Counted from the first letter of the stretch, positions 44,924 to 52,648 are shown. The stretch: 64,000 nt of DNA from Candidatus Saccharibacteria bacterium UBA6258 (GCA_002441145.1 DJVK01000011.1:4750-68749), one strand, 5' to 3'. The notes: generated by a model from the sequence alone, not told the origin. Translations and numbers: made by a program.

Positions 44924-45949
44924 TTATACACCAACGCTAGGGCCTTGCGGCGGCATTGTTGGGGGTTGAGGCATTGGTGGAACCTGTAGGGGCGATGCTG
45001 GCTGCGGTGCATCAGTGTGAGGCGTCTCTTCAAAGTCGACAGCACCGTGAGGTCCTGGAGTCATTGCTTGAGGGCTGGGGCTTGCTGGCGCAGAGCTTGG
45101 TTGTGGTGCGGCTGGAGCCGATACGGGCGTAGGCGCTGGCGTCTCGGGTGCGGCTGTCATTGGCGCTGGCGGCGCAGATGGTACAGGCAACGCACTTGGT
45201 GCAGGAACAGCTGATTCTGGTGCCGGTGGAATGTTCGTATCTGTCGAGCCCGGCTGTACAGCTGGCTTTTCTTCGAATGGATTAGGGTTAGCCTGTGAAA
45301 GCTCTTGGTTCATCATGTGTTCGAAGTCAGGTGCGCCTGGGTTGCTGTCGAGCGGTTGAATGACGCGGTCAGCAAGATTGCCTGGGCGTGGTGTCGAAAA
45401 TGGCGCTGTAGGCTGCGGTAAGCTAGCTGCTTGCGGTTGTGGCGACATGACCGAAGGACCAATACCTGCTGGGCGTGGTGCTGTAGGAGCGGCCGCAGGG
45501 TGAGTAGGCGGTGTCGCGAACGAAGAAGATGGTGCGGTAGGATGATTTGCAGTAAGCGGAGTCGCAGGAGTCGCGATAGGTGCGTCGGCAAGTACTTCGT
45601 GGACCGTGCGAACGACGTCTTCGATGCCAACCTGTGATTTAACGAGATAGCGATCTGCGCCAAGCGCAACGCCGCGTTGGCGCTGATCTTCGCTCGAAAG
45701 CGCGGTCATCATGATAACCTTGATGTTTTTTGTCTCTGTTGTCGAGCGTAAGATATCGAGCATGTCAAAGCCACTAATCTTCGGCATCATCACGTCACTC
45801 ACGATTAAATCTGGGCGATCTTTGATTGCCATTGCGAGCGCTTCTTCCCCGTCGCCTGCCGATACGATGTCATAGCCTTCGGCTAAGAGTCGGACGCCAT
45901 ATATTTCACGTAAGCTTTTGTCGTCCTCTACTAGTAATATCTTCGTCAT
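44924..45949 (-). CDS. Response regulator with long Pro/Ala-rich tail
   Basis: 341 residues. Residues 1-125 are a receiver domain: LVEDDKSLR, phosphoacceptor Asp in LIVSDVMMPKISG, switch Thr in MMTALSS, Lys in YLVKSQV. The remaining ~215 residues are low complexity (P, A, S, Q, T) with no DNA-binding domain. It follows its kinase by 52 nt. The kinase also ends in a proline/glutamine-rich tail, so the two may associate through these. Output is unclear. Confidence 0.85.
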   Translation of the reverse strand: MTKILLVEDDKSLREIYGVRLLAEGYDIVSAGDGEEALAMAIKDRPDLIVSDVMMPKISGFDMLDILRSTTETKNIKVIMMTALSSEDQRQRGVALGADRYLVKSQVGIEDVVRTVHEVLADAPIATPATPLTANHPTAPSSSFATPPTHPAAAPTAPRPAGIGPSVMSPQPQAASLPQPTAPFSTPRPGNLADRVIQPLDSNPGAPDFEHMMNQELSQANPNPFEEKPAVQPGSTDTNIPPAPESAVPAPSALPVPSAPPAPMTAAPETPAPTPVSAPAAPQPSSAPASPSPQAMTPGPHGAVDFEETPHTDAPQPASPLQVPPMPQPPTMPPQGPSVGV

Positions 45950-45971
45950 AATTACTTTCTATTGTAGCTAA

Positions 45972-45988
45972 AGTATTTTGAAAATACT
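45972..45988. promoter_or_regulatory. 17-bp AT palindrome before the response regulator gene
   Basis: AGTATTTTGAAAATACT, perfect 8-bp arms around one base, lies just upstream of a TACAAT box (minus strand, 45966-45961) that precedes the regulator ATG by 11 nt. Possible operator. Confidence 0.45.
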
Positions 45989-46001
45989 ATACCTCTTGTG
46001 G

Positions 46002-47855
46002 TTATTGTTGCCGTGGGGGTACTCCCGGGCCTTGATTTTGTGGTCGAGATACATATTGGGATGGATTTGCCTCGATTGATGAGAGCGGCGTATTTGGTAG
46101 CGGCGGGCCTTGTCGTACAGGGATTTGTTGTGGTTCGGGTTGTGGCGTGGGCTGTTGAGGGGCTGGGGCTTGCTGGTACTGCGGCATGGCTTGTAACACT
46201 GGTGAGTTTGCTACTTGGCTCGCTGCCAGCTGGCGCTCGGCCTGCGCGCGCAGAGCGTCTTGTGTGGCACGTCGTTCGGCTTCGATGCTGGCTTTTTCGA
46301 TTAGCTGCATCGCTTCGTCGTGGTCAATACGCGGGAATTCTACGAAAAACGTACTTCCCTTTTTATATTCACTTTCAACCCAAATGCGACCGCCCATTGT
46401 TTCGGCGAGCCTGCGGCATAGGTAAAGGCCAAGGCCGGTGCCACCAATTTCGCGCGTATCGGTGTTGTCGACGCGGTAGAATTTTTGGAACAAGTGCCCT
46501 TGGTCTTCTTTTGGAATACCGATACCAGTGTCGGTAATACTAATCACCACATTGTGTGCGTCACCGGTAACATCTACGATAACTTCCCCGTGCGGCGTGT
46601 ATTTGATGGCGTTTTCAACCAGGTTATTGGTAATTTCACGTAGGTGGTCGTTGTCGACGTTGGCGTAATATACAGGGTTCATGCGACGATCGTCCATGGC
46701 CGTGTCGTCAGGAATCGGTTTAAACATGATACGCAGGCCTTTTTCGTTGGCTTTTGGAGTAAGCCCTTGCACAATGTCGTGGATGAACGGCACGACATCA
46801 ACCACTGCTGGAGTGTTCTGCAGTCGCCCGTCGTCGGCCTTACTGACGTCTAAGAGGTCCTGGAAAAGCCTTCCAAGGTGCTGTGCTGATGCGTGAGCCT
46901 TGGTAATGAAGTCGCGTGCCTTATCGTCGACTTGGGCGGTGGCCGGGTTTAAGGCTAAACCTAGGTAGCCTTCGATTGATGCCACCGGCGTACGCATTTC
47001 GTGGCTGGCGGTACTGATAAATTCTGCCCGTTGGCGTTCTTCTGATTTTTCGTGAGTAATATCACGAAACACGACAATGACACCCGATCCAATTTGGCCG
47101 ATTGGGGTAACAGATATCGATGCGAGTAGTTTTTTACCAGAATGCGTCTCGATGCTAAAGGCCTCGGTGTCTACTTGCGAATTGTCGCGAAGTGTTTTTG
47201 CCACCGGGTCTTCCATGTCGTTTACTTCTTCGTTTTTGTTATTAATGATCTTTAGGACCGATTTGTAACTTAAGCTCAAGGCGTCGTGCTTGCCCCAACC
47301 TACGATTTTTTGCGCAGCGGGGTTAATAAGTTGGATCGTCCCCTGCCCGTCTAGTGCCAAGACACCATCGGCGATGGCGTTAATCACGACTTCAGATGTG
47401 CCTGCGACCTGGCTTAATTCGGCGGCGAGTTCGTGGTACGACCTATCTTTAGCGGTTTCGTCGCCAGGTGAGTTAATCCCCCTACCCCATATTGTCATGC
47501 CAACGAGTAATGGCGCGACGCTCGCGACGCCTATGGTAACCAATTCGGTAGGATTACTGTCACCGATAAAGAAGTACTGCAACACTAAATATGCAGCCGA
47601 ACCGATCAGGGCGAGCAGCGTGCCTACCCCACCGAATACCGGTGCGAATAGCGTGGCGAACATCCATAAAATAATGGCCGATCTGTCGACGATAGTCGGT
47701 TCGATGATCATAAATCCGATGGCGCCTAATAAAAAGACGTACGCTAAGAGCGCGAAAGCTAAAAGGTGCCGGTATGGCGCCCAAAAATACGCAATAATGC
47801 TGGTTAATAACGCTGCGCATGCAAGCCCAGCAGCAAACGGTGTAACGACTGGCAA
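46002..47855 (-). CDS. Membrane sensor histidine kinase with PAS domain
   Basis: 617 residues from TTG 47855, but the frame is open upstream to an in-frame stop near 48025 and appears to encode a further membrane helix, with no ATG, GTG or TTG; see findings. Several N-terminal transmembrane helices, a PAS domain (VVINAIADGVLALDGQGTIQLINPAAQ), HisKA with STASHEMRTPVASIEGYL, HATPase with NLVENAIKYTP, DTGIGIP and GGTGLGLYLC. The last ~100 residues are Gln/Pro-rich. Partner regulator directly downstream. Promoter TTGCAA, 18 nt, TATACT at 48042-48013. Confidence 0.9.
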   Translation of the reverse strand: MPVVTPFAAGLACAALLTSIIAYFWAPYRHLLAFALLAYVFLLGAIGFMIIEPTIVDRSAIILWMFATLFAPVFGGVGTLLALIGSAAYLVLQYFFIGDSNPTELVTIGVASVAPLLVGMTIWGRGINSPGDETAKDRSYHELAAELSQVAGTSEVVINAIADGVLALDGQGTIQLINPAAQKIVGWGKHDALSLSYKSVLKIINNKNEEVNDMEDPVAKTLRDNSQVDTEAFSIETHSGKKLLASISVTPIGQIGSGVIVVFRDITHEKSEERQRAEFISTASHEMRTPVASIEGYLGLALNPATAQVDDKARDFITKAHASAQHLGRLFQDLLDVSKADDGRLQNTPAVVDVVPFIHDIVQGLTPKANEKGLRIMFKPIPDDTAMDDRRMNPVYYANVDNDHLREITNNLVENAIKYTPHGEVIVDVTGDAHNVVISITDTGIGIPKEDQGHLFQKFYRVDNTDTREIGGTGLGLYLCRRLAETMGGRIWVESEYKKGSTFFVEFPRIDHDEAMQLIEKASIEAERRATQDALRAQAERQLAASQVANSPVLQAMPQYQQAPAPQQPTPQPEPQQIPVRQGPPLPNTPLSSIEANPSQYVSRPQNQGPGVPPRQQ

Positions 47856-48012
47856 TGAAGCACTAGGGCCTGTAGTAAAAAATGACCACGCAAAAACACC
47901 GACAATGCCGGTGGCAACAAGTATGATTGCCTCGCTAATGCGGCGGTGCCAAAAGCGGGTTAACTTGCGTGATTTGATGGTGCCCCCTATATGATCGATA
48001 GTACTTATGCAT

Positions 48013-48042
48013 AGTATATCGCGCTAATAGGGGTAATTGCAA
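48013..48042 (-). promoter_or_regulatory. Promoter of the PAS histidine kinase operon
   Basis: Minus strand TTGCAA (48042-48037), 18-nt spacer, TATACT (48018-48013). Confidence 0.55.
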
Positions 48043-48054
48043 TGTTATTGGCAT

Positions 48055-48078
48055 TAAAAAATCCCCTACTTTGGGGAT
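48055..48078 (-). terminator. Terminator of the 199-aa orphan gene
   Basis: ATCCCC/GGGGAT hairpin (48061-48078) followed by six T's on the minus strand. Confidence 0.8.
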
Positions 48079-48087
48079 GGGTCGTTT

Positions 48088-48126
48088 GGGTTGGCCCTGC
48101 CTGCAATGTGCAAGCGGGGCCAACCC
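48088..48126 (-). other. Long perfect-stem hairpin after the 199-aa orphan gene
   Basis: 10-bp stem GGGTTGGCCC/GGGCCAACCC (48088-48097 with 48117-48126) with a 19-nt partly structured loop. It lies between the orphan stop and its T-run terminator. Confidence 0.7.
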
Positions 48127-48141
48127 AGGGTGTGAACGATG

Positions 48142-48741
48142 TCAGATGGTGCTGGTCGTGGTGAGGTAGTGCCAATTCGGCAACTCCTTCATCACGTAGG
48201 TGCCGCGTTCGCAGGCGCCTTCGTGCCAGTACGCGATGTCCTTGGCGACAGCCGTGTCATCGAGCGCGACGTCGTTCAACTTGGCGGTCAAGCCTTCGTT
48301 GTATCGCGAACCAACCACGAGGTCTAGCGTGCCGTCAGCGTTGTTGCCGAACACCAGCACGCAGTGCTTACCCAAGGGCGCGACAGCATGCAGGCCGTAT
48401 TCGACGGCCTTCCTAGACGTCGTCTCGAACGGCAGTACTCTGCCGAACAGGATGTCGTAGGACTCCTCGAGGTCAAGGCTCTCGCCTGTCCCAAGGATTT
48501 TCATCAGGTCGTCGGGGCCACGTTTGGTGAAGTCCACCATCGTTACATCAACCTCGACGGTTGACGTTACGGTGACAGTGGCAGTAGGAGCCGCTGTTGG
48601 GAATGGCCCTTTCGGGGTCCCCCAGAGCATTGCGACGATGAGCAGGACGAATCCTGCACCTACAAAGCGGTAGGACCACTTGTTCCATGCAGGGGTCGCC
48701 ACGCGAGTTCCCCCGGTGCTGCCAGATTTTGTAAGGTTCAC
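48142..48741 (-). CDS. GC-rich orphan, single-pass membrane protein, 199 aa
   Basis: GTG start at 48741. A transmembrane helix at about residues 24-42 (FVGAGFVLLIVAMLWG) is followed by a Thr/Val/Pro-rich stretch and an extracytoplasmic mixed alpha/beta domain with two cysteines. No recognised family. TTTACT, 17 nt, TGC-TATAAT ends just 6 nt before the GTG, so transcription should start at the start codon. A long hairpin and a terminator follow. Codon use is GC-rich compared with the kinase upstream. Confidence 0.65.
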   Translation of the reverse strand: MNLTKSGSTGGTRVATPAWNKWSYRFVGAGFVLLIVAMLWGTPKGPFPTAAPTATVTVTSTVEVDVTMVDFTKRGPDDLMKILGTGESLDLEESYDILFGRVLPFETTSRKAVEYGLHAVAPLGKHCVLVFGNNADGTLDLVVGSRYNEGLTAKLNDVALDDTAVAKDIAYWHEGACERGTYVMKELPNWHYLTTTSTI

Positions 48742-48747
48742 TATATA

Positions 48748-48776
48748 ATTATAGCATAAATACTATAAAAAGTAAA
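48748..48776 (-). promoter_or_regulatory. Leaderless promoter of the 199-aa orphan gene
   Basis: Minus strand TTTACT (48776-48771), 17-nt spacer, TGC-TATAAT (48753-48748). The same -35 and spacing recur before the orphan at 62039. Confidence 0.65.
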
Positions 48777-48815
48777 TAGATACCCCTGTTAATCAACACT
48801 TACGACCGATAAATC

Positions 48816-50060
48816 TTATTCTTCGGGTTCGATCGCGTCAACCGCCTCTTGCGATATGCCTAACGCAGGGTGCGCTTGGGCGGCGATTGCCACTGGTGGT
48901 CGATATTTACGTAGTCTAGCCTCTTTCTTTTGTGTGAACACTAATTGGCTGTCATCTTGTGGACGAAATTCTTCGGGTAATTCGTCACGGTGATAAACGC
49001 GAACGTGCGTACCCTCGGTCACGTGCCCAGCACCTGTGTAGCGGCCGAACAACGTCTGGACGTCCTTTTCTAATGCCCGGATAAGCGGTCGAGCGCCAAA
49101 GTGAGCTTCTTTTTGTGCAATTTCTACCAGGTGCTGGCGCGTCCCAGGTGTGACGCTAAGCATCGCTCCATACTCGTTCTCGTACTCGGCGTTAAGCAAG
49201 TCGAGCTTGACGTCTAAGACGTGACCCAACCCTTCACCTGTAAGTGAATGAAAAACGATCATCTCGGTAAGGCGGTTGATGAATTCAGGCTTAAAGTATT
49301 CGATAAACGCATCTCTCGCAACTTTTTCTAATCGTTGCTTGCTTGCGGTCGGTTTTTTACCACCAAATCCCAATGAAGTTGTCGATAGTGAGTCCGACAT
49401 TTGTTTAGCACCTAGGTTACTTGTCATCACGAGGACGGTATCACGAAAACTCACTACTTCACCGTTGTTCAGAGTCAATTCACCCTCATCCATTATCTGC
49501 AGCATAATGTTATAAAGTGCTGGGGATCCTTTTTCAAGTTCGTCAAACAACACGACGGTTTTGCCGTTTTCCACACGTTCTTTCGAAAAGATTGGCACTT
49601 GTTCGCGGCCTACGAACGATGGTGGTGAACCAAGCAGATTCGTGACTTCGTGGCCATTTGAATAATTTGGACAATCGATTTTGATTAATGTCCCAAAATC
49701 TTCGTCTAGCAATTCGCTGAGTGTTTTGGCGAGTTCGGTTTTACCAACGCCGGTTGGCCCTAAAAAGGCGAAGTTTGCCACTGGGCGTTGATCGCTTGGC
49801 AATCGAACCTCTGATCGTTCAAGTGCTCTAATAATCGCATCGATAGCGTCATCTTGTTCGACTACTCTGTTACGAATTTCTTGTCGTAAACGTTCGAATG
49901 GGCTCCGAACCGTATCCATCAGCATGAAACCGTCGATTATAGCGCGCTTGCCTATATCTTGCGCTCGTCGGTCCATGATTGCCGGTGTTACATTAAGCTC
50001 CGAAGACTTAAATATTTTTTGTGTGTCGAATTCTGCCGCAGCTGTAGATAATTCAGTCAT
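48816..50060 (-). CDS. Single-AAA Clp-type ATPase (ClpB/ClpC D2-like)
   Basis: 414 residues, only one AAA+ module. Walker A FLGPTGVGKTELAKTL near residue 105, Walker B VVLFDELEKGSPALYN, sensor 1 MTSNLGAK, pore-loop region GREQVPIFSKERV, and the D2 small domain with ARPLIRALEKDVQTLFG. This is the second ATPase domain of ClpA/B/C without D1 and without an N-domain. It may unfold proteins for a protease or act alone; no ClpP-binding loop is obvious. Confidence 0.85.
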   Translation of the reverse strand: MTELSTAAAEFDTQKIFKSSELNVTPAIMDRRAQDIGKRAIIDGFMLMDTVRSPFERLRQEIRNRVVEQDDAIDAIIRALERSEVRLPSDQRPVANFAFLGPTGVGKTELAKTLSELLDEDFGTLIKIDCPNYSNGHEVTNLLGSPPSFVGREQVPIFSKERVENGKTVVLFDELEKGSPALYNIMLQIMDEGELTLNNGEVVSFRDTVLVMTSNLGAKQMSDSLSTTSLGFGGKKPTASKQRLEKVARDAFIEYFKPEFINRLTEMIVFHSLTGEGLGHVLDVKLDLLNAEYENEYGAMLSVTPGTRQHLVEIAQKEAHFGARPLIRALEKDVQTLFGRYTGAGHVTEGTHVRVYHRDELPEEFRPQDDSQLVFTQKKEARLRKYRPPVAIAAQAHPALGISQEAVDAIEPEE

Positions 50061-50139
50061 TTAATTCCCCCGTAAATTGTCATCCCCACCCGTTGTAATT
50101 CCGTTGTACTCGGTCTCGTTCCCCTTCTCGCAAAACAAA

Positions 50140-50163
50140 AATCGCCCGTGTTTTAGGGCGATT
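50140..50163 (-). terminator. Terminator downstream of DoxX gene
   Basis: Perfect 8-bp stem AATCGCCC/GGGCGATT, T-rich tract on the minus strand. Confidence 0.8.
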
Positions 50164-50181
50164 GATTAGCGTTTTAATTTT

Positions 50182-50231
50182 GGAGCGCGCTCAAAGCGGC
50201 CTGCGTTTCCCACTCCGCTTGCTCGTGCTCC
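50182..50231. other. Long imperfect GC-rich hairpin
   Basis: Arms 50182-50199 and 50215-50231 are nearly complementary (about 14 of 17 pairs) with a 15-nt loop. It lies between doxX and its T-run terminator. No tRNA features (no T-loop consensus, no CCA). Confidence 0.6.
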
Positions 50232-50294
50232 TTGGTTTACCATATTCTATTTATACCGGTTTATCTCTGTTCTGTAAAGATTTTTAATAGTGTA

Positions 50295-50687
50295 TTATTT
50301 ACCAAATAACACAAAGTCACCTGGGCCAAAGGCTACGATGACGGCGGCGAGAGTCAACATAAGTAAGTCGTATTCCCAACCACCCTTTGCTACCCAGTAA
50401 GCACTGTGCCATTTAAAAATATGCATCCCGATTGTACCGAGCATCAACAGTACTAATCCTACCCCTGCCCACTGTGCCAATACGCCCGTAACCATACCGA
50501 CTGCGGCACATAGTTCGGCGGCTGCTATGGCATAGGCTGCAGGTACTGGCACGCCGTCGTCTTTACTAAATGCTTTTATGTCCTTAAATTTATGCCGCGC
50601 CTCTGCGAAGAACGTGATTGATAGCACGATCCTTACGAGTAATAGAACGACACTCATTGCGATTGCTGGGAGTGTAATGCTAAACAT
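50295..50687 (-). CDS. DoxX-family membrane protein
   Basis: 130 residues, four transmembrane helices. The pattern LLVRIVLSITFFAEARHKFKD at the start, then PVPAAYAIAAAELCAAVGMVTGVLAQWAGVGLVLLMLGTIGMHIFKW, fits DoxX/DoxD-like proteins. Their role in bacteria is ill-defined, often linked to redox stress. Monocistronic. Confidence 0.8.
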   Translation of the reverse strand: MFSITLPAIAMSVVLLLVRIVLSITFFAEARHKFKDIKAFSKDDGVPVPAAYAIAAAELCAAVGMVTGVLAQWAGVGLVLLMLGTIGMHIFKWHSAYWVAKGGWEYDLLMLTLAAVIVAFGPGDFVLFGK

Positions 50688-50705
50688 ATGATTAGTATAG
50701 CGTAT

Positions 50706-50803
50706 TTGGTAGATGGTAGATGGTAGGTGGTAGATAGTAGATAGCTAATAGCTAGTGGAAGATAGAAGATAGCAAATTGCCAATAGCCAAACGCTAATAG
50801 CTA
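50706..50803. repeat. Degenerate tandem heptanucleotide array, 14 units
   Basis: Tiles without gap into 14 heptamers such as ATGGTAG, GTGGTAG, ATAGTAG, ATAGCTA, GTGGAAG, ATAGAAG and ATAGCCA. Position 4 is G in every unit. It lies upstream of doxX. A longer array of the same words lies at 62116-62479. Confidence 0.9.
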
Positions 50804-50910
50804 ATTTTGTCTAAAACGCGCGGATTGTAATATATTTCCCTAATCCTAAATGTTTGCATTGTTTCACCTAAAAAATCGGCTCATAATAGATACAGAAGGA
50901 GGTAATGTAT

Positions 50911-51030
50911 ATGTTTGAAACATTAAAACGCCTACTCATAGGGACGCCTGCTAAAAAGCGCCCACGCCACAATAACGAGCCCTACCGCCCCCGTCCCGAA
51001 GATCCGTGGGAAGGCTCGTCGGCACCGTAG
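50911..51030 (+). CDS. Small basic/proline-rich protein, 39 aa
   Basis: 39 residues starting MFETLKRLLIGTPAKKRP and ending in RPEDPWEGSSAP. A perfect AAGGAGG lies 8 nt before the ATG, the strongest ribosome-binding site in the window. An amphipathic N-terminal helix is followed by a Pro/Arg-rich tail. TTGCAT and CATAAT upstream could be its promoter. No family recognised. Confidence 0.7.
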   Translation: MFETLKRLLIGTPAKKRPRHNNEPYRPRPEDPWEGSSAP

Positions 51031-51034
51031 GATA

Positions 51035-51063
51035 TTGCTTTTTTAAGCAAAATATGATATAAT
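51035..51063 (+). promoter_or_regulatory. Promoter of the 160-aa orphan gene
   Basis: TTGCTT (51035-51040), 17-nt spacer, TGA-TATAAT (51058-51063). A TCTGG/CCAGA hairpin lies in the ~60-nt leader. Confidence 0.65.
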
Positions 51064-51129
51064 GCTATCTGGTCGTAACTCCAGATGAGATATGATTGCA
51101 CCAAATTACTACTGCTTTAAGGAGGGGTC

Positions 51130-51612
51130 GTGACAACGACTCAAATTAGCTACGCGCTCTACACGGCGGCTTTCCTGATCCTCGTCGGCTTGGTTCTGCG
51201 GTGGCTCTTCGCCGCTCAGATCGACTGGCTGATGAAGCGCTACTTCCCGGACTTCGTGGCTCGTCGCACACTGCGTGCCGAGCAGCAGTTCGAGGATCGC
51301 GCAAAGGCCCGTCGACGTGAGCGTGAGCTCGAGGAGCAGCGGCTCCTCGATTGGGCCTACGCTCACCCGAACACTCCCGAGGGGCGTCGTCGCCTCCTGA
51401 AGGAGCGCGAGGCGGTCCTGAAGAGGCTCGAGCGGGCCAACCGCGATGCTGAGCACCGTGCTTCGATGGTCGGCTACACCCGTGGCGACGACAAGGCGGC
51501 GTACGAGGCTGAGCTCGCCGATGCGAGGCAGCGGCAGAACGACGAGGCAAGGCAGCTTGCCGACCTCGACCGGGCTCTGAGCTCGGAGGATGCTGCCGTC
51601 AGTATGCAGTAA
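51130..51612 (+). CDS. GC-rich orphan, membrane-anchored coiled-coil protein, 160 aa
   Basis: GTG start preceded by AAGGAGGGG. A single transmembrane helix at residues ~8-28 is followed by a long, highly charged helix rich in R, E and A (AEQQFEDRAKARRRERELEEQRLLDWAY and LLKEREAVLKRLERANRDAE), so a membrane-anchored coiled coil is likely. It is strongly GC-rich (38 of the 60 bases 51241-51300 are G or C). Promoter and tandem hairpins bracket it. No family recognised. Confidence 0.65.
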   Translation: MTTTQISYALYTAAFLILVGLVLRWLFAAQIDWLMKRYFPDFVARRTLRAEQQFEDRAKARRRERELEEQRLLDWAYAHPNTPEGRRRLLKEREAVLKRLERANRDAEHRASMVGYTRGDDKAAYEAELADARQRQNDEARQLADLDRALSSEDAAVSMQ

Positions 51613-51621
51613 CAGGTGCAT

Positions 51622-51674
51622 CCCGAATCCGGGCGCGGGCGAGTCTATCAAGGCTCCCCTGCGCCCGGATCGGG
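51622..51674 (+). other. Long GC-rich hairpin after the 160-aa orphan gene
   Basis: CCCGA-TCCGGGCGC (51622-51636, one bulged A) pairs with GCGCCCGGA-TCGGG (51661-51674), with an inner GGG/CCC and GAG/CTC pairing. Confidence 0.75.
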
Positions 51675-51700
51675 TACGCAACATTTTAGAAATATTTAAT

Positions 51701-51727
51701 CCCCCGCATTTGCGAGGGTTTTGTTTT
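51701..51727 (+). terminator. Terminator after the 160-aa orphan gene
   Basis: CCCCCGC/GCGAGGG stem with one mismatch and an ATTT loop, then a T-rich tract. Confidence 0.75.
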
Positions 51728-51735
51728 TACTGTGC

Positions 51736-51957
51736 CTATTCAATCTCGATAATTTTATTTCGTGAGGTATGGCCGCGGACGATTACTATTCGTGATTTCG
51801 CCACCCCGAAATGTTTGGCGAGCAATTCTATGAGTGCTGTATTTGCCTTGCCCTCTACTGCCGGCTCACGGATATACACTAATAATGATCCGTCGTCTTG
51901 CGTTTCGACGAGCGGTCCTTTGGTGGAATTTGGTTTTATGGTGATTGAGTAGCGCAC
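51736..51957 (-). CDS. YggU/DUF167-family protein
   Basis: 73 residues, small for the family (~95). It shows IKPNSTKGPLVE, LVYIREPAVEGKANTALIELLAKHFGVAKSRIVIVRGHTSRNKIIEI, the DUF167 core. Function unknown across bacteria. It ends the minus-strand train that starts with hsdM; 5 nt separate it from the zinc-ribbon gene. Confidence 0.88.
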   Translation of the reverse strand: MRYSITIKPNSTKGPLVETQDDGSLLVYIREPAVEGKANTALIELLAKHFGVAKSRIVIVRGHTSRNKIIEIE

Positions 51958-51962
51958 TCCAT

Positions 51963-52211
51963 CTAGTCTCGTTCTGTTGTTGGCTGTACGAGTATGTCAT
52001 CGCGAAATATCAGATCTGGATTTGTAGTATCAAAATCTGCCTCGCAATCATTGCAATGGCGGTTTGGGTCGTGATCTGAGACTAAGCAACCGCCCAGGTG
52101 CACGCGCTCCGCTGCTAAATCAGTCATCAATTTTGGGTCTGCATTCACGAGGCCGTAGATAATACGGCAAGTGTTTTTCGATTCGCAGTTTGGGCATTTG
52201 ATTCTAGGCAT
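51963..52211 (-). CDS. Small zinc-ribbon protein, 82 aa
   Basis: Two CxxC pairs (CPNCESKNTC near residue 6 and CNDCEADF near residue 56) form a zinc ribbon; between them lies a helical segment with an additional Cys. It starts 2 nt after the DpnI-like gene stop, so the pair is translationally linked. Possibly a partner of the nuclease; function unknown. Confidence 0.7.
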   Translation of the reverse strand: MPRIKCPNCESKNTCRIIYGLVNADPKLMTDLAAERVHLGGCLVSDHDPNRHCNDCEADFDTTNPDLIFRDDILVQPTTERD

Positions 52212-52213
52212 GA

Positions 52214-52648
52214 TTATTTTTTATATAACGTAAAGTACGGCAGTTGATCAAGTCCGATGTAGTTGAACATTTTATAGTTCGCGCGTCGTGCAGTCTCGGA
52301 TAATTGCCGCATCTTCAAGTTTTTCTTAGGGACAAAGGGATAAAAATATATCTCTTGGTGCGAACCAGTTTTATCTGTCCATTTATAATTCGCAATCAAG
52401 GGTGGCATTAAATAGCCAGATTTGAGAACCTTTTCTGTAACATCCCATCCAGCACCAAAGATTTCTTTCTTCGGCTTGCTGCGATTGGTTTTGATTTGAG
52501 CTCTAAAGTTACAGCCAGAACATTGCACGTCGCACATCGGATAGCTGGGCGGTAGGAGCATCAGTTCCTTGCCACAGTTTGGGCAAGGAATAAGGGCGAC
52601 AACTTCCCGTTCACCTTCGTCTCCGTACTGTTTGTTTAATCCAGGCAT
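52214..52648 (-). CDS. DpnI-like PD-(D/E)xK nuclease domain with zinc ribbon
   Basis: 144 residues. CPNC (Cys22, Cys25) and CSGC (Cys43, Cys46) form a zinc site. The order D40...Q51-x-K53 keeps the spacing I recall for the DpnI active site (D, then E at +11 and K at +13), but Glu is replaced by Gln. Downstream LMPPLIANYKW, YFYPFVPKKNL and LSETARRANYKMFNYIGLDQLP follow the DpnI order. The C-terminal winged helix that reads methylated GATC in DpnI is missing. It ends the type I RM operon. Confidence 0.72.
   Translation of the reverse strand: MPGLNKQYGDEGEREVVALIPCPNCGKELMLLPPSYPMCDVQCSGCNFRAQIKTNRSKPKKEIFGAGWDVTEKVLKSGYLMPPLIANYKWTDKTGSHQEIYFYPFVPKKNLKMRQLSETARRANYKMFNYIGLDQLPYFTLYKK

Noticed and set aside
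50182..50231. Possible tRNA
   Set aside because: Cloverleaf arms and T-loop consensus are absent; it is a single long hairpin.
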